Assembly (NCBI GenBank): GCA_037176885.1
Contig: JAWWNJ010000018.1
Location: 1,364,001 to 1,428,000 of the forward strand
Length of the DNA stretch: 64,000 nucleotides
Direction: 5' to 3'
Source: Favolaschia claudopus
Taxonomy: Eukaryota > Basidiomycota > Agaricomycetes > Agaricales > Mycenaceae
The number at the start of each line of letters is the position of its first letter. Position 1 is the stretch's first letter. Position numbers and translations under genes: made by a program. Positions 44,856 to 55,729 of the stretch are shown one piece after another. A model generated the notes under the pieces. That model was not told the origin of the DNA and did no database searches. It worked only from the letters and a program-made list of their open reading frames with translations.

Positions 44856-47800
44856 TTAATTGGTGTAAAGCTCAAAGTGGGTCTTTTTGATGCATGACGA
44901 TCTGTATCGGACATAGTTGAAGTTGTTGAACCCGTGTCTGCTCTCGGACGCTTGTCTCGAGGAGTCTGAGGCTCTGGCGGGTCTGAGGGAGGGAACAACT
45001 GGTCGCTATCTGGAATCTGATTGTCCTGTCTCCACTGTGTAGTTTGGGCTGCTGCAATTCCAAGTGCTTCTTCTTCAACTCGCCGGATGAACAGCTCTTT
45101 CATGAAAGCCGGGGGAATGGGTTCAACTGTGTCCTTGTGCAAAGAGTGGACCACGATTACATGATACATTGCATTGTATTTCCAGATTGTTGGCTGGTCC
45201 CTTGACACATTATTGTTCGGCAGACATAAGGAACAGAGAATCGGAACATTTGTAGATGGAGATGTCTTAGTAGAAGTTTGAGCCTTTCGATAGTTCATTC
45301 CAGAATAATGATAAGGGCAGCTGGAAAGAATGGAAGGAGGTTTCTTCGGATGATTTGTATTGATCAGTTGGGTGAAACAACCCTCACGACCACAGAATCC
45401 GCATGGCTCTGAGCCAACCGGTTGCAACAGACCTGGTTCAGGGACACCTCGGAGAGACATCAGAATATGCTTTCCAACATGGCTTCGCATCCCATTTAGC
45501 TTTGTCTCTGTGCCACAGAGGAAACAAGAGACTTTATCGCCTGCACGTAACTTGGTTCGTGTTAAATGAGCCGGTACATTCTGAACGATAAGTGATGGGA
45601 TACCTAACATGAATCAGTATTCATCCAAGCCTGATAACAAATTGGCATACCTCGGGCATCTGGGTAAGGAAAAGAGTCTGAGTTCCAAACCTCAGAGAGT
45701 TGCGCAATATTAGCAGCAATCTGTGGGGTTTCCGGTTCTAGCAATTCCCAAGCATCTTTCAAGATCTCATCCAACTGTGCTGTAGGGACACCCCATGTAG
45801 GGCCTGAATCCGAAGTAGTAGACACTGTGACAGATGGAGCAACTGGATGAACAAGAATTCCCGGAATTTCTGCAACAAAGCGACGGCGCGTTTCACGACC
45901 TTGCTTGCTGTCGTCCTCTAAAGATAGAAATTTGCCTGTCCATTCCCAAAGGTCTGCAGGTTTCTTATCAACCTCTGGATTTCGCATTTCCATTAGCTGG
46001 CCAACAATCTGTGCCCTGATCTCCGGAGATTCGAGGTCATTCAAAGATATTGATGTTCGTGTTGATTTATCAGAGTCTGTGCGGATCGCCTTGACCATAA
46101 ATATACCGAGGCTGACTTTGCCTCCTGTATGAACTAAAGAAGCTACTAGATCCCCAGTCTTCAGAAGATTATCGTCATCCATTTCCGTTGCGTCAAAATT
46201 CTCAAACTTCTTACTACGGAAGTCTTCCAGAGCTACACCTCTCACGCGGAGTGTTCGCATAGTTACTTTTTTAGATCTGTTTGAACTCAGAGAGGCGACC
46301 AAAGATGACTTGAGATATCGTTTCCCCTCTACTTCCAAGAATTTAGAAAATGCGGCAGGCTGGGGGTCATCACGATGATCCTCTTCATCAAGTTGTTCAT
46401 CCGGAAAGAATTGATCAAGGTCAAGCCCGAGCGGCATATCTTGATGCTCTTCCTGAGTTCCAAACTCATTCTGAACTGACTGGACTTCCTCCGTAGAAAG
46501 TAGATTCTCTTGATTAAAAGCCCTAGTATTGTCTGAAGGATCACCATTGTTGTGAATTTCTGGAAATAAAGTTGTCTCATCCTCTTCCTCTGATCGTTTG
46601 TCTTCATGTTTTGGGTCGAGTCCCACATATACCCCACAAGGCCGTAGCAAATCAAAACCAGGCTGAGCAAAGATGCGCTCAAAGTCAACTTTTCCGGAGG
46701 GTCCAAAATGGCTTTCAAGGAGATCATTCGCTGCTAGTTCCCCATCTTTCCAGCACTTTGCAATATTTACATTTCCAACACAGGTGTCACCTTTCCAGGA
46801 TCTGGGATTTACGTGGTCCATTCCTAGGGCCCCCGAGAGACTGAGCCGGCGATGACCGCGGTCAAGATCAGGATTTCTTTGAAATGCAGCATTGATCAAG
46901 GCTCCCACTCCCAGTTTTCCTGCTAACTGTTCAATATCAAAATTGCGTGCATGATCTTGAGTGCGGCAATCTGAAAACACTAGCTCTAGCCGGTCTGTGC
47001 CTTCCAGTATAATGTAGAACCTCAAGTTTGGATTGATGATCTGCATTTTAGCAATTGTGAATATGATATTCTTTATTGTCGCTTGTGAATCTGCATAAAG
47101 GGGACCAGTGAAACAGAAAGACCCGTGCTTGATCTGCAACGCAGCGGAAAGGAATGCATATGTCGACAAAGATGTAACCTGTTCAGAGAGACTCATCTCC
47201 ACAGTGATGAAGGGGACCACAAAGTAGCTGAGCACTTTTGAAAAAAATACAACACTTTTTCGCATCTTGGCTTCACTTGTATGGGGAGGTATAACAAGAC
47301 CGTCAAGTTTTCGAAGTTGTTGAATCAGTGATACTGCCTTCGGAACATTTTGCTTGTCAGCTGGATCTAACAATTGCTTTGCAGCTTCGAGTGTGACCTC
47401 TGGTAGTGCAGATAAATGCTGTACAATGTCCAGGGGTTGAATCAATGATTCTCCAATCATGATTCCAGCCAGATTCCGTAGTAAGGTTGCATCCCCTGCA
47501 AAGAAGTAAGAGGACATCCTATAACAGAACGAAAGATAAAAGACTCGTACGTTTGAAAATGTGTTTGGGATCACAGGTTGAGAGCTGCCCATTTTTTGAA
47601 GTAAATCGATTTATCCCCAATAGAGGGCAGATAATCTTGCCGAGTGCAGAGTTTGGATCAGTTTCTTTGACCATGCATATTATATGCTTGGCAAGTCGAT
47701 AAGTCGAGTCTCCATCGCTTGCAAGTGCATCAATCGGGCCATGCAAAATCTTTCCTTGTGGATGAGTTTCCCAGACATCAAGAATGACCTGCATCCATTT

Positions 47801-49506
47801 GGCAAGCTGTTCCCCAGTCTCTGTTTTATCTGAAGGGGAAACCACAATTGGCACTGGAGTGTAGTGATCATCTCTGGCATAAGGTGCAATAGCAACCACC
47901 GTAGCGTCAGTTCCAAAACATACTCTGTCTGGATCATCTTTGTCCTTTTGAAGGGCAGTCCGCACACTTTCGACAGAATCAAGAGTATCAACAGCTGTAT
48001 TGACTCTGTGTGAATGTTCACGACATAGGCCAAGAATAGCGTTGCGAATAGGACAGTAGCGGCACTTGGGTTCAAGAGCGACACCATCAAACATGACAAC
48101 ATTTCCCGGAAGAGTCTGACCTGGAATGACCTGAGGGGGCGGCTTGATTTCTGGATCCAAGAAGCTTGAGATATTGTCATAGATTTCTTGCTGCAGAGGA
48201 ACCCCAATAGATGGCACAAGTTTTGGTACCTTGGCATGTCTCCGGATAGTTGAGACTGAAGCAAGTCCAAAAGCTTTTTGAAGAGCATAGAGAAGACGTG
48301 GTCCGCCAATGGCTTTGGCAAGAAATGATAAATCTAAATCCCGAGCACTAAAACCACCTCGAGGGCTATAAAGGTGATGCATGCAATCCACTATTGCTTT
48401 AGCAATTGCCCGAGGCCCTGCACCGTTCTTTGCCTTCACTGTGAGCAAGCGACGAAGACCAGGGACATCATTGGTAGCTAGAAGCATCATAATTCTTCGA
48501 TATTCGCTAATCTTCATACGAGCAGCTTTCGTTGATCTTCTCGAATTATTTAGCTATCAGAGGTTATTAGCCAGATCCAGTGTCCGATATAAAGATGTAC
48601 TCACCTGGGTCCTCAGATCCTTTTGTGACTTGGCCATTGATTTCATAATCTTGAGTTGTTGCGCTGCGCTCAGATATTCCCATGGTGTGTGCGGCAGACT
48701 CTCAGTAGCTGAATCTATAAATCTGAGAAACCTGGATGATGAAGGTAAAGCTTGACATGGGATGCAGGGAAGACCAGATTCAGCCGGAACTTGGGTAAGA
48801 CAGTTTTCTGCACGAAATTGCATTGTGTTATCTGTGCCAAAACCTATAGGTTCCCAGCCAAGAGAATGAACCCCATGTTGGAGATACGGATAAGTCATCC
48901 AATGTGATCCTACAGTCCAATTTATCGCAACACCTGGGCAAGTTTTTTTCCTGGGCAGTGGAGTTGAAGATCTAGGGGTCTCAATTTGGAGCGGTCTATT
49001 CTGGTGTTGCCCGAGTTGTGCCAAGCCTGCTGTAATATAGCCAAGGGACTCTTGCCGCACATGAGCACGATTAAAATTCGGCTGAGCTGTAGAGCTGTTC
49101 CCAGGCTGAATAAAATTTCATCTCAGCATTTATCTACAGTGTAGAAAATACGAACTTTACTCACTGATAAAATCGGGTTTCCTGGGATTGCAGACCGAGG
49201 CACCAAGGTTTGACTCTAAAGGGAACATTGAGACAAGTTTCAGAGCAAAAAGAAATTATAATGACACACTCTCAGCTTTCTCCTGGCTTCACTCTTGCAG
49301 ACCTCGTTGTTTCGATGCAAGAGAAGATTGTATCTGTTTGCCGAGACTGTCATCTTTATCTGCGTGCCACAAAGATCACAAATAGCATAGTGAATCTTGC
49401 TTTCCGAGTCAATTCGGGTGGTAATTGACCCATAGGGCTCCTCAAAATCTATAGTTACAGGTTCAGTGAGTGGCTTAGCCTTCTTCTTGCTCGGACGGGG
49501 GGACAT
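44852..49506 (-). CDS. P/THAP9-like transposase with terminal zinc fingers
   Basis: Six exons (49270–49506, 49165–49215, 48605–49105, 47551–48553, 45651–47495, 44852–45603) with GT–AG introns of 47–59 bp join without a stop to 4,389 nt, 1,462 aa. The first in-frame ATG is at 49506. A C2HC finger lies at C43-C46-H64-C70. The catalytic region shows MFDGVALEP (D419), ASDGDS (D543), TCDPKHIFKR (D591) and EGTDRLELVF (E768); the last two resemble the CDP-H-LK-R and TSQDRLE-F segments of P-element/THAP9 RNase H-like transposases. The C-terminus has CFLC...H...H (1239–1258), CGFC (1280–1283) and CSLC with His pairs (from 1336). Residues 900–970 are acidic. An animal P transposase has an N-terminal THAP finger; here it is replaced. 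The agaricomycete family is common but I know no accepted name. Catalytic residue choice is inference. Confidence 0.8.
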
Positions 49507-49782
49507 GGTAGAACTGAAGACCGACCACACCTTCACGCGCCTTTAAATCTGATAAATCAGTTCAGGAACCACTAGCTACAGCTTCTAGTTTTTGATTGAT
49601 TGCGGATGTCTTAGTACTCAATTGCAATAGCTGAATGACCCCCAACCTATCAGGTTTCTTGCCTTGACAATGTATATACTCTAGCATTGCAACGGCGCGC
49701 AGAATTAATCAAGCAGACGCGTCTCAATCGCGTTCGCGAAACATGTTAACTGATTGATGGCCGCAGACTGATGTTGATGCGA

Positions 49783-49861
49783 GCCGTTGACATCATCAAA
49801 AACCAAACAGTAGACCACAGTACCTCCGCATTTGGCTTTTAATTCTAGTGGTCGCCCCCTG
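49783..49861. repeat. Right terminal inverted repeat of P-like element
   Basis: Reverse complement starts CAGGGGGCGACCACTA; followed by the direct repeat CCCACGCC at 49862–49869. About 277 bp separate it from the transposase ATG, presumably holding its promoter. Confidence 0.85.
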
Positions 49862-49964
49862 CCCACGCCTCCCCCAGTCTGCCATTGCCAAATAGGGAAA
49901 TACTTACCAAATGTAGTAATGGGCGGGAGACCTAGCAGTGGACGTATCCTGCCAATTCGTACCT

Positions 49965-50066
49965 TTGCTGTGGTCACTCTCGTCGAGCGGTAAGGTACGT
50001 TCCTCTCCATTTGGGTGGTGTGCGGAAGCCACCGGTTCGAACCCGATTGTACACTTTTATTTTTTT
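49965..50066 (+). repeat. tRNA-like / SINE-like module
   Basis: A-box-like TCGAGCGGTAAGG, a GGTGG/CCACC hairpin, B-box GGTTCGAACCC and a TTTT run resemble a class II tRNA followed by a polymerase III terminator. Acceptor pairing is poor, so a tRNA-derived retroposon or pseudogene is more likely. 50067–50536 has nothing else supported. Confidence 0.35.
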
Positions 50067-50536
50067 TCACACCCTGAGCTGTTTAATTTTTCTTTTTGGT
50101 ACACCGTACTATTCCCCGGCAAGTCCCTTGTTTCCTGACCTCAATAGGATGTGTTTGACACCTTTTCTTCTTCTGAATAATTCTACAGATCAGCACATCA
50201 TCAAAACTACCACAGACACTAATTGAAGTAAGTTTATCGAGCTCTTCTTGAGAAGCAAAGTGAGCATTCATTATAACCATTCCAATATATCATCCTTACC
50301 TCAAGGAATACCCCAGGGCTTTATTTGGAATAACTCAGTCTCCTCAAATGCCAAAACATTCGATGAAAGTACCGAAAATTTCCTTTTTTGGATAGAAATG
50401 TCTTTCAGTGTAAAGGTGTGGACCAAATTGTTGCTCACAATAGGAACATGCTTTTCAAGTCTTCAGTCGATGCGACACGCCATTTAAACTTGAAAAACGC
50501 GTCTAAGACGCGGTCAGACTGACAGACGTAAGGCCC

Positions 50537-50786
50537 GACACGTGATGGGAAGGAGTCTAGTTTCGTCATGATTGTGTCGAGTTTTGTGGTCAAGGATTCG
50601 ATGCGGGTGGAATTAGAGTTGGCAGCAGCAAGGCAGCAGGCTGCTTTACAAGGGTGGCGGCAAGGGCTCGAATGGTATCTCAGTGGTTTTTGGAAGTTTG
50701 ACAGAATAGATGAGTTTATGGAGGTTCTGTATGGTAGCGCTGGGAAGCGCCGTCGGAGCAGGTGGTGGTACCGGATCAAGAGGCAT
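50537..50786 (-). pseudogene. LINE ORF1 5' fragment, same family as 4823–6287
   Basis: Starts ATG (50786) with MPLDPVPPPAP and PSATIQNLHKLIYSVKLPKT, closely matching the N-terminus of the ORF1 at 4824. After a frameshift NSTRIESLTTKLDTIMTKLD continues, then homology ends. It shows what the intact start codon of this family looks like. Confidence 0.8.
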
Positions 50787-50859
50787 AAAAAAAAACCCCC
50801 GCCTTGTCTTCTGTGATCGGGGCTTAGTACCACCATACGGGAGGAGCCTCCACCTCACC

Positions 50860-50985
50860 GAAGAGATCCAAGACCTCCCCCCGAAACCATCTCTGGTCAT
50901 GAAGAGTATGAAGTTGAGGAGATTCTCAAGTCTCGGAAAAGAGGAAAAGGACATCAGTATCTGGTAAAATGGAAAGGCTTTCCGC
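50860..50985 (+). pseudogene. Chromodomain fragment of a Ty3/gypsy integrase
   Basis: Plus-strand reading PPPETISGHEEYEVEEIL then KRGKGHQYLVKWKGFP matches the start of a chromodomain as found at the integrase end of chromoviruses. The flanking LINE fragment at 50537–50786 lies next to it in the opposite orientation. The rest of the element is absent. Confidence 0.7.
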
Positions 50986-52368
50986 ACAGTGCCTTCTGCA
51001 CATTTTCAGGCAATTTTCAGGTATTTAATAAAGTCTTTTACACGTACCGTTAGTTAACACTGCCACCTGATGAGTCTTTGCAGACGAAACGTTCAATATG
51101 ACAGCGATTCCGTAACGTACGTTATCGCTCAGATTTGCGTTCAATACTGGTATTCCCTGCGTTCGTCGTCGGATTAGAAAAATTATTGAATGGGCCAGGA
51201 TCGCCAGGTACGTCGAAAAAAAAGAATGGGTAAAAATGTCATCATTCAATGCCAGTATGTAAATACAGCGCAGCTCCAAAGTACATATACAGAAACAAGA
51301 AAAGAAAACTCTCTGGTATGCGCCATGGTTCCGCAAAATACTGGTGAAGGCAAGGTGAAGGTGGTCAGCGAAAGCTATTGAGGGTATATGCGCGGGGAAA
51401 TACCTTGCACTCAACGCTTGGGCACGGGAAAGGACTCGACGGAACTTGAAGTGGGAAGTGGAATTCAAGGAGGGAAGGAGGACTGGAGTTGACGGCTGGG
51501 TGGGAAGCCTTTTATACTCCTCAACGAGTCCTCGCATGGCGTTGATCAGCGCAGGTCGGCAAGGGACTTAGAAGAATTTTCGCAAAGACTACACTGACAA
51601 AGTCCGGCCGAATGTCGCATCAACGGTTGACGGCAGCTGCGCCATGTGGAGACCGAGGTCTATCGCTTAGCGCGATGTCTGCGGCTGTCTATCGCTTCCT
51701 TCCGGGTCTACGATTGTCTGACGGCGTCTGTAGGTCTGTGAGTGTCTACCGCAGACATTGGGTTTCTATTTTGTGAAAATGCGTTTCCAGATGTGCGCCC
51801 AAACGTCGTGGGTCCCCGCCCGTCTTCTCTCGCTAGCATAAGTAGCACCTCACCAGCTCTGATCGACATTCACTTCACGGCCGACAAGTGCAATATTTTG
51901 CGACGAGATGAGGGAAATAGTAAAGTTTCGGCATGGAGGAAGGTCTGGCTTTCCGAGACTAGGCAAATTGAGAGGAACTTACGTTATGCTAAATGCCCCA
52001 TCCCAGAATTCCAAGCTCTAAGTAAACAAAGGGGCGACTCGCATCGGATTCCGAGTACATAAAATCTTTCCTTCGAGGGGCGGAAGACCGAAGTGTGTAG
52101 CCAAGACAAATGTGGGTTCGTTTCGATTTTGAAAGCACTCGCGCTGAGAAAAGCCCACAGTGTACCAACAAGAGTGTGAAGAAGGAGGGGCAGGGAGACA
52201 GTATGCAGGCGAGACTGAGGATGAGAGAAGACTTCTGAAGGACTCCAGACTGAACAAATATTCAAGTCAATTCCGGGCGCAGATGCAGAGTGCGAGTTGA
52301 GAGAAAGCGGAAGCAGAGCGGCCGGTGTTTCCCGGATTTCCAAACTGAATTATCCGAGATCCTGTGTA
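50986..52368. other. Non-coding interval
   Basis: Frames on both strands are open over 350–510 bp but show no family motif, splice pattern or repeat relation that I can support. Confidence 0.3.
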
Positions 52369-52538
52369 CTGTACCAATCTGTATGACTGAAACGCAAAAT
52401 GGACCGTTACAGGCTGAAACGCTTGAAACGGCTTACAAATCACCCTTTTATGAAAGGTGGCCTGCCTTATATGGGTGATTTGTAAGCGAAAAAAGGCCGC
52501 CGTTACGCGTTACGTTTCAGTCATACAGATTGGTACAG
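52369..52538. mobile_element. TA-flanked MITE, CTGTACCAAT family D
   Basis: 170 bp, termini CTGTACCAATCTGTATGAC, TA at 52367–52368 and 52539–52540. Right arm GCGTTACGTTTCA parallels families A and E. 52539–53045 holds no supported gene. Confidence 0.85.
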
Positions 52539-53057
52539 TACCAGATTTCCTCTCAGTTGAGTTTCGTGATTTTGCCCAAAGATTTGGCCATCCAAAAAGG
52601 AATATTGATCCGAAATCACTCATTTGGTCCCAGATTGATGGCGGATCGTGTTGAATGAACTTGATGTCGTCTGAATAGAGTCTATTCGAAGTCGCCCAAA
52701 TCCTGTTTTTCTTTGAAATTTGGGCCGTTGATCTTGAAATCTGCAAGCGATGCCGTTGTGTGGAGCTCGCCGTAAACGCTTGCATAATCCCGCTTTCGAG
52801 CCTCAACGCGCTCCAGGAAGTCCTGGAGGGTGTTGTGGATGTGTATTCGGGGTGTTCGGGATGTGTATTCGGCGACCCGCCCTCAATCAGCTCTCCTGAA
52901 ATGACGCACAACGCATGTTATGCTCGAAGCAAATGCCAGTATTATAGGGCTAGTAACGGCATGAGCCCACTCTGCTTACGGCCCTCGATCACTTGAAATC
53001 TGCCTTTTAAAACTTGAAATTTGAAAACCACTTCGAATAGACTCTAATTAGTGGAAG

Positions 53058-53221
53058 TTTTTTTTTTCTTTCTTTTTTTTTTTTTTTTTGTGGAGCGTTA
53101 CAATAGTGCGGGCTAACCCCTTCAACTCGACGAATTCATGGGCAATCCGTCAAGTCTCCAGGCCGACAAAGTCGGTCGCCCCCCACCGCTAGTTAGAGGC
53201 CATGGACTTGAAACCCAGCTG
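53058..53221 (-). mobile_element. SINE with poly(A) tail and 12-bp target duplication
   Basis: AATTAGTGGAAG flanks it at 53046–53057 and 53222–53233. Read on the minus strand it begins CAGCTGGGTTTCAAGTCC (B-box-like), continues through CTAGCGGTGGGGGGCGACC and ends in a ~30-nt A-rich tail (T-tract at 53058–53090). Non-coding; needs LINE machinery in trans. Confidence 0.75.
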
Positions 53222-53233
53222 AATTAGTGGAAG

Positions 53234-54597
53234 CTGGCCAAATCCTGTTCTTGGCGCGGGTATGTGGCAGAGCCTCCTCTCTTCTGGGATAATGCGCATT
53301 TGGCAAATCTTGTAGTCTACATCCTTCAACTCAGTATGCGATATATGATCAAGGCCTTACATTATATTTTGTATTCAAAACCTATCCTCATTGTTTGGCT
53401 CAAACTATACACACAAGCTCCCCCACCATGTACGCCGGGAACCGGCATACACAACCTACGTATCTTTTTACCCTTCGACTTTTTTAAGAAAACTCTTCAT
53501 AGAATGTCCTCCACTGGCCTCAGGTAGAGTAGCTGCCAGAGTGACAAGTTGTGACAAAATTGAGATTCTCAAATCCATTGAGCTCGTAGACAACTAAGTA
53601 TGACAATGATACATGGTTTAAATGATCAAGGCTCGTTCTCTTGTGTCCTTACTTGATTGAAAAATGGCCCTCAGCATTTCAAAGTACGTAGTTGTACAAT
53701 CGCAGCACCGCAAACAGGATGCTGCGAGCAAATGAATCCACATTCGATCATTTTAGCCTGCTGATCATTCTTCCTCCAAATCGGTTAACTCATCCTCACT
53801 GCCATAATCATATCCAAAAGCCGCGCGCCATGCGTTTTGAAAACTATTCCGAAGTAAGCGTTGCGGAAGATCGATATTGACTTGGATTTCACCTGGATAT
53901 CTGAGCCCGGCGGGCTTTTTGACAGAACTTGGTCAGCTGTGACATTTTATATACTTCTGGCGTATAGTCTTTTTTGCCTTCGTCTTGTTTCGCAACCACA
54001 ATTTGATGCGCAGCGTTGACATACAAAATGCCGGAGTCATGACACACGATCTTTGTGATGCGGGATGGGGAGGTAATGAACTCGGATGATGGAAGGGTCA
54101 TGCGCTTAGGAACTGTCTGTGTGCTTTGGGTGAGACCGGCGACTTACATGCGCAGCGCATTGCCAATGGCTTGGTGTTTAGTAATGACTTACATGCAGAG
54201 GTATGAGCTTTATTTTCTCCACGACGCCATTCACGTATCCAATAAAACCAACAGGAGATTGAAAATTTTGCCAACATTGAGCGGAGACGGGACTGTCTGC
54301 GGGGTATAAAGCAACGAGCGTCTTCCGATCGGGTCCTGGAAGAGAATATACGAGCACCCCATGGGCAGTGGGATCACCGGGAATCCGAAGGCTGACGGCC
54401 TCAAACCGGGGAAAGGTTGGGTGCATGACTGCTTTGGATACTTATTGGTTGTGAATTGATTTATAGAATATCGGCAGGAGCTCCGACCCAATACACCTTG
54501 ATCCACGGCATTGATAGGAGATGGGTTAATCACTAGCATAGTTGCTCGAATACGTGATACTACTGACTTGATACTGACATCTTCCAACGCGATATTA
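53234..54597. other. Non-coding interval
   Basis: No gene with recognisable motifs. The minus-strand frames at 53889–54101 and 54178–54426 could be exon pieces of an unknown gene, but I see no consistent splicing. Confidence 0.3.
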
Positions 54598-54792
54598 GAG
54601 AGGTTGCGGTGAGCCACTGGTGGCTCTTGTGCTGCCTGGAGCATTGCTGGAGCGGGGCCGTTGTTTGGCCCTCGGGCCCAAAGTAGCCACTATTTTATCC
54701 CATCATAGGTCCTACAAATAGTGGCTAATATGCCGCGAGGCGGTCATCCAGTCTCCAGAAAAAATAGCCACCAGTGGCTACCGCAAACTCTC
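54598..54792. mobile_element. MITE with GCGGT–GCC inverted repeats (copy 3)
   Basis: 195 bp; ends GAGAGGTTGCGGTGAGCC and, inverted, GAGAGTTTGCGGTAGCC; TA at 54596–54597 and 54793–54794. Confidence 0.75.
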
Positions 54793-55010
54793 TATTGTTG
54801 AACTGGAGTGGACACATTGTTGACAGCTTGTGAACATCCATTAAGTTGTACTTACGTAGCTAGAGTACATAGTGAGTGTGTAGAACTCCGAAGATCTCGG
54901 ACCACCTGTTTGGGAACCGAGATGCGTCACGGGCTGCCCGATCTACAGTTGAATCTGCTTACCAACCCTGACAAATCACTGCTTTTCCTTGTCCACAACT
55001 GTTGAATAAA

Positions 55011-55561
55011 ACTAGCTGTGGGCCCGTGCTTCGCCCGGGTACATACTCAGCAGGGGGTGGGCTGCAATATATTTAAGCCTTGAGCTACATTTATCATTCA
55101 AGGCGCCGCTCGTCATCGACCTTCGGTCGATTCCTCGCGGCCCCGTGCATGAGCTTGATTTTTTACAAGGAAAACATGCCCTATTCTAGCCCCCAAATTG
55201 TTATAATTTCCGGTATGGCCAGCTCCAGTGAGCTCTTGGACTTTCGTTGGTCAAAGGTACTAAAGGCTGTAGATATTAAGTAGCTGGAAATTTTCTTGTA
55301 TATCGTTGGTTCGTATTATGCCAAGGATTCTTATTACCGTGAGTTTGAAGCCCATTGATTGCCTTCAGGCTCGGGGGCCGGATATTGTAATTCACTGCGC
55401 CTTCATGGTGGTAGGGTCAAAAGAACTCGACATCTCAACATCGCTGTGGAGCGGGATCAACGTTCGGTCGAATCCGGTCCACTGCCGGAAGAACCCGGGT
55501 CCGCTACTGGCCCGCTCCACTGGCACTCCAGCTCCAGTTTTGTCTATGCTATTTCAAGTGC
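55011..55561 (+). repeat. Dispersed repeat with ACTAGCTGTGGGCCCG head (copy 1)
   Basis: A 27-bp head (55011–55037) including GTGCTTCGCCCG is repeated exactly at 55562. The remainder includes TTACCGTGAGTTTGAAGCCC (55334–55353). No gene supported. Confidence 0.55.
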
Positions 55562-55729
55562 ACTAGCTGTGGGCCCGTGCTTCGCCCGCGTTGGGCTGCT
55601 GAGTTACTGGTGTCAGAACCATTACCTTGCTTCAACTAACAAGCATGCTGTAATACTGCATAGCCTTGAGTCATAAGTCAGCTAGTGACTTAGTCCAACA
55701 TGTTTGGATCCGGTCCCAAATTAACGGAC
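55562..55729 (+). repeat. Dispersed repeat with ACTAGCTGTGGGCCCG head (copy 2)
   Basis: Same 27-bp head; 55612–55715 matches the window start (1–115). It abuts the polypurine tract of the gypsy element, where a 3' LTR would be expected. Confidence 0.55.

Larger units (their letters stand above)
44025..49861. mobile_element. Complete P-like DNA transposon with two convergent genes
   Basis: 5,837 bp bounded by inverted repeats starting CA(A/G)GGGGCGACCACTA and by perfect direct repeats CCCACGCC at 44017–44024 and 49862–49869. The repeats align over about 79 bp with about 15 mismatches and share GGTACTGTGGTCTA. Inside are a 166-aa coiled-coil gene on plus (44260–44855) and a 1,462-aa transposase-like gene on minus (44852–49506), with stop codons overlapping. 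No nested MITE, frameshift or stop interrupts it. 8-bp duplications and CA-ends fit P or hAT elements; the transposase motifs favour P. Confidence 0.85.

Noticed and set aside
44025..49861. Assignment of the intact transposon to hAT or KDZ
   Set aside because: 8-bp duplications and CA(A/G)GG ends would suit hAT, but the CDPKHIFKR and TDRLELVF segments resemble P/THAP9, and no hAT dimerisation motif or KDZ Cys signature was seen. Not fully excluded without profile searches.
51025..51537. 170-codon minus-strand frame
   Set aside because: No motif, no splice context and no repeat relation; an open frame of this size is expected by chance in this much sequence.
55000..55690. 3' LTR of the gypsy element
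   Set aside because: No match to the putative 5' LTR (TGTGGGAACTAG...) is present; the sequence belongs to another repeat family.
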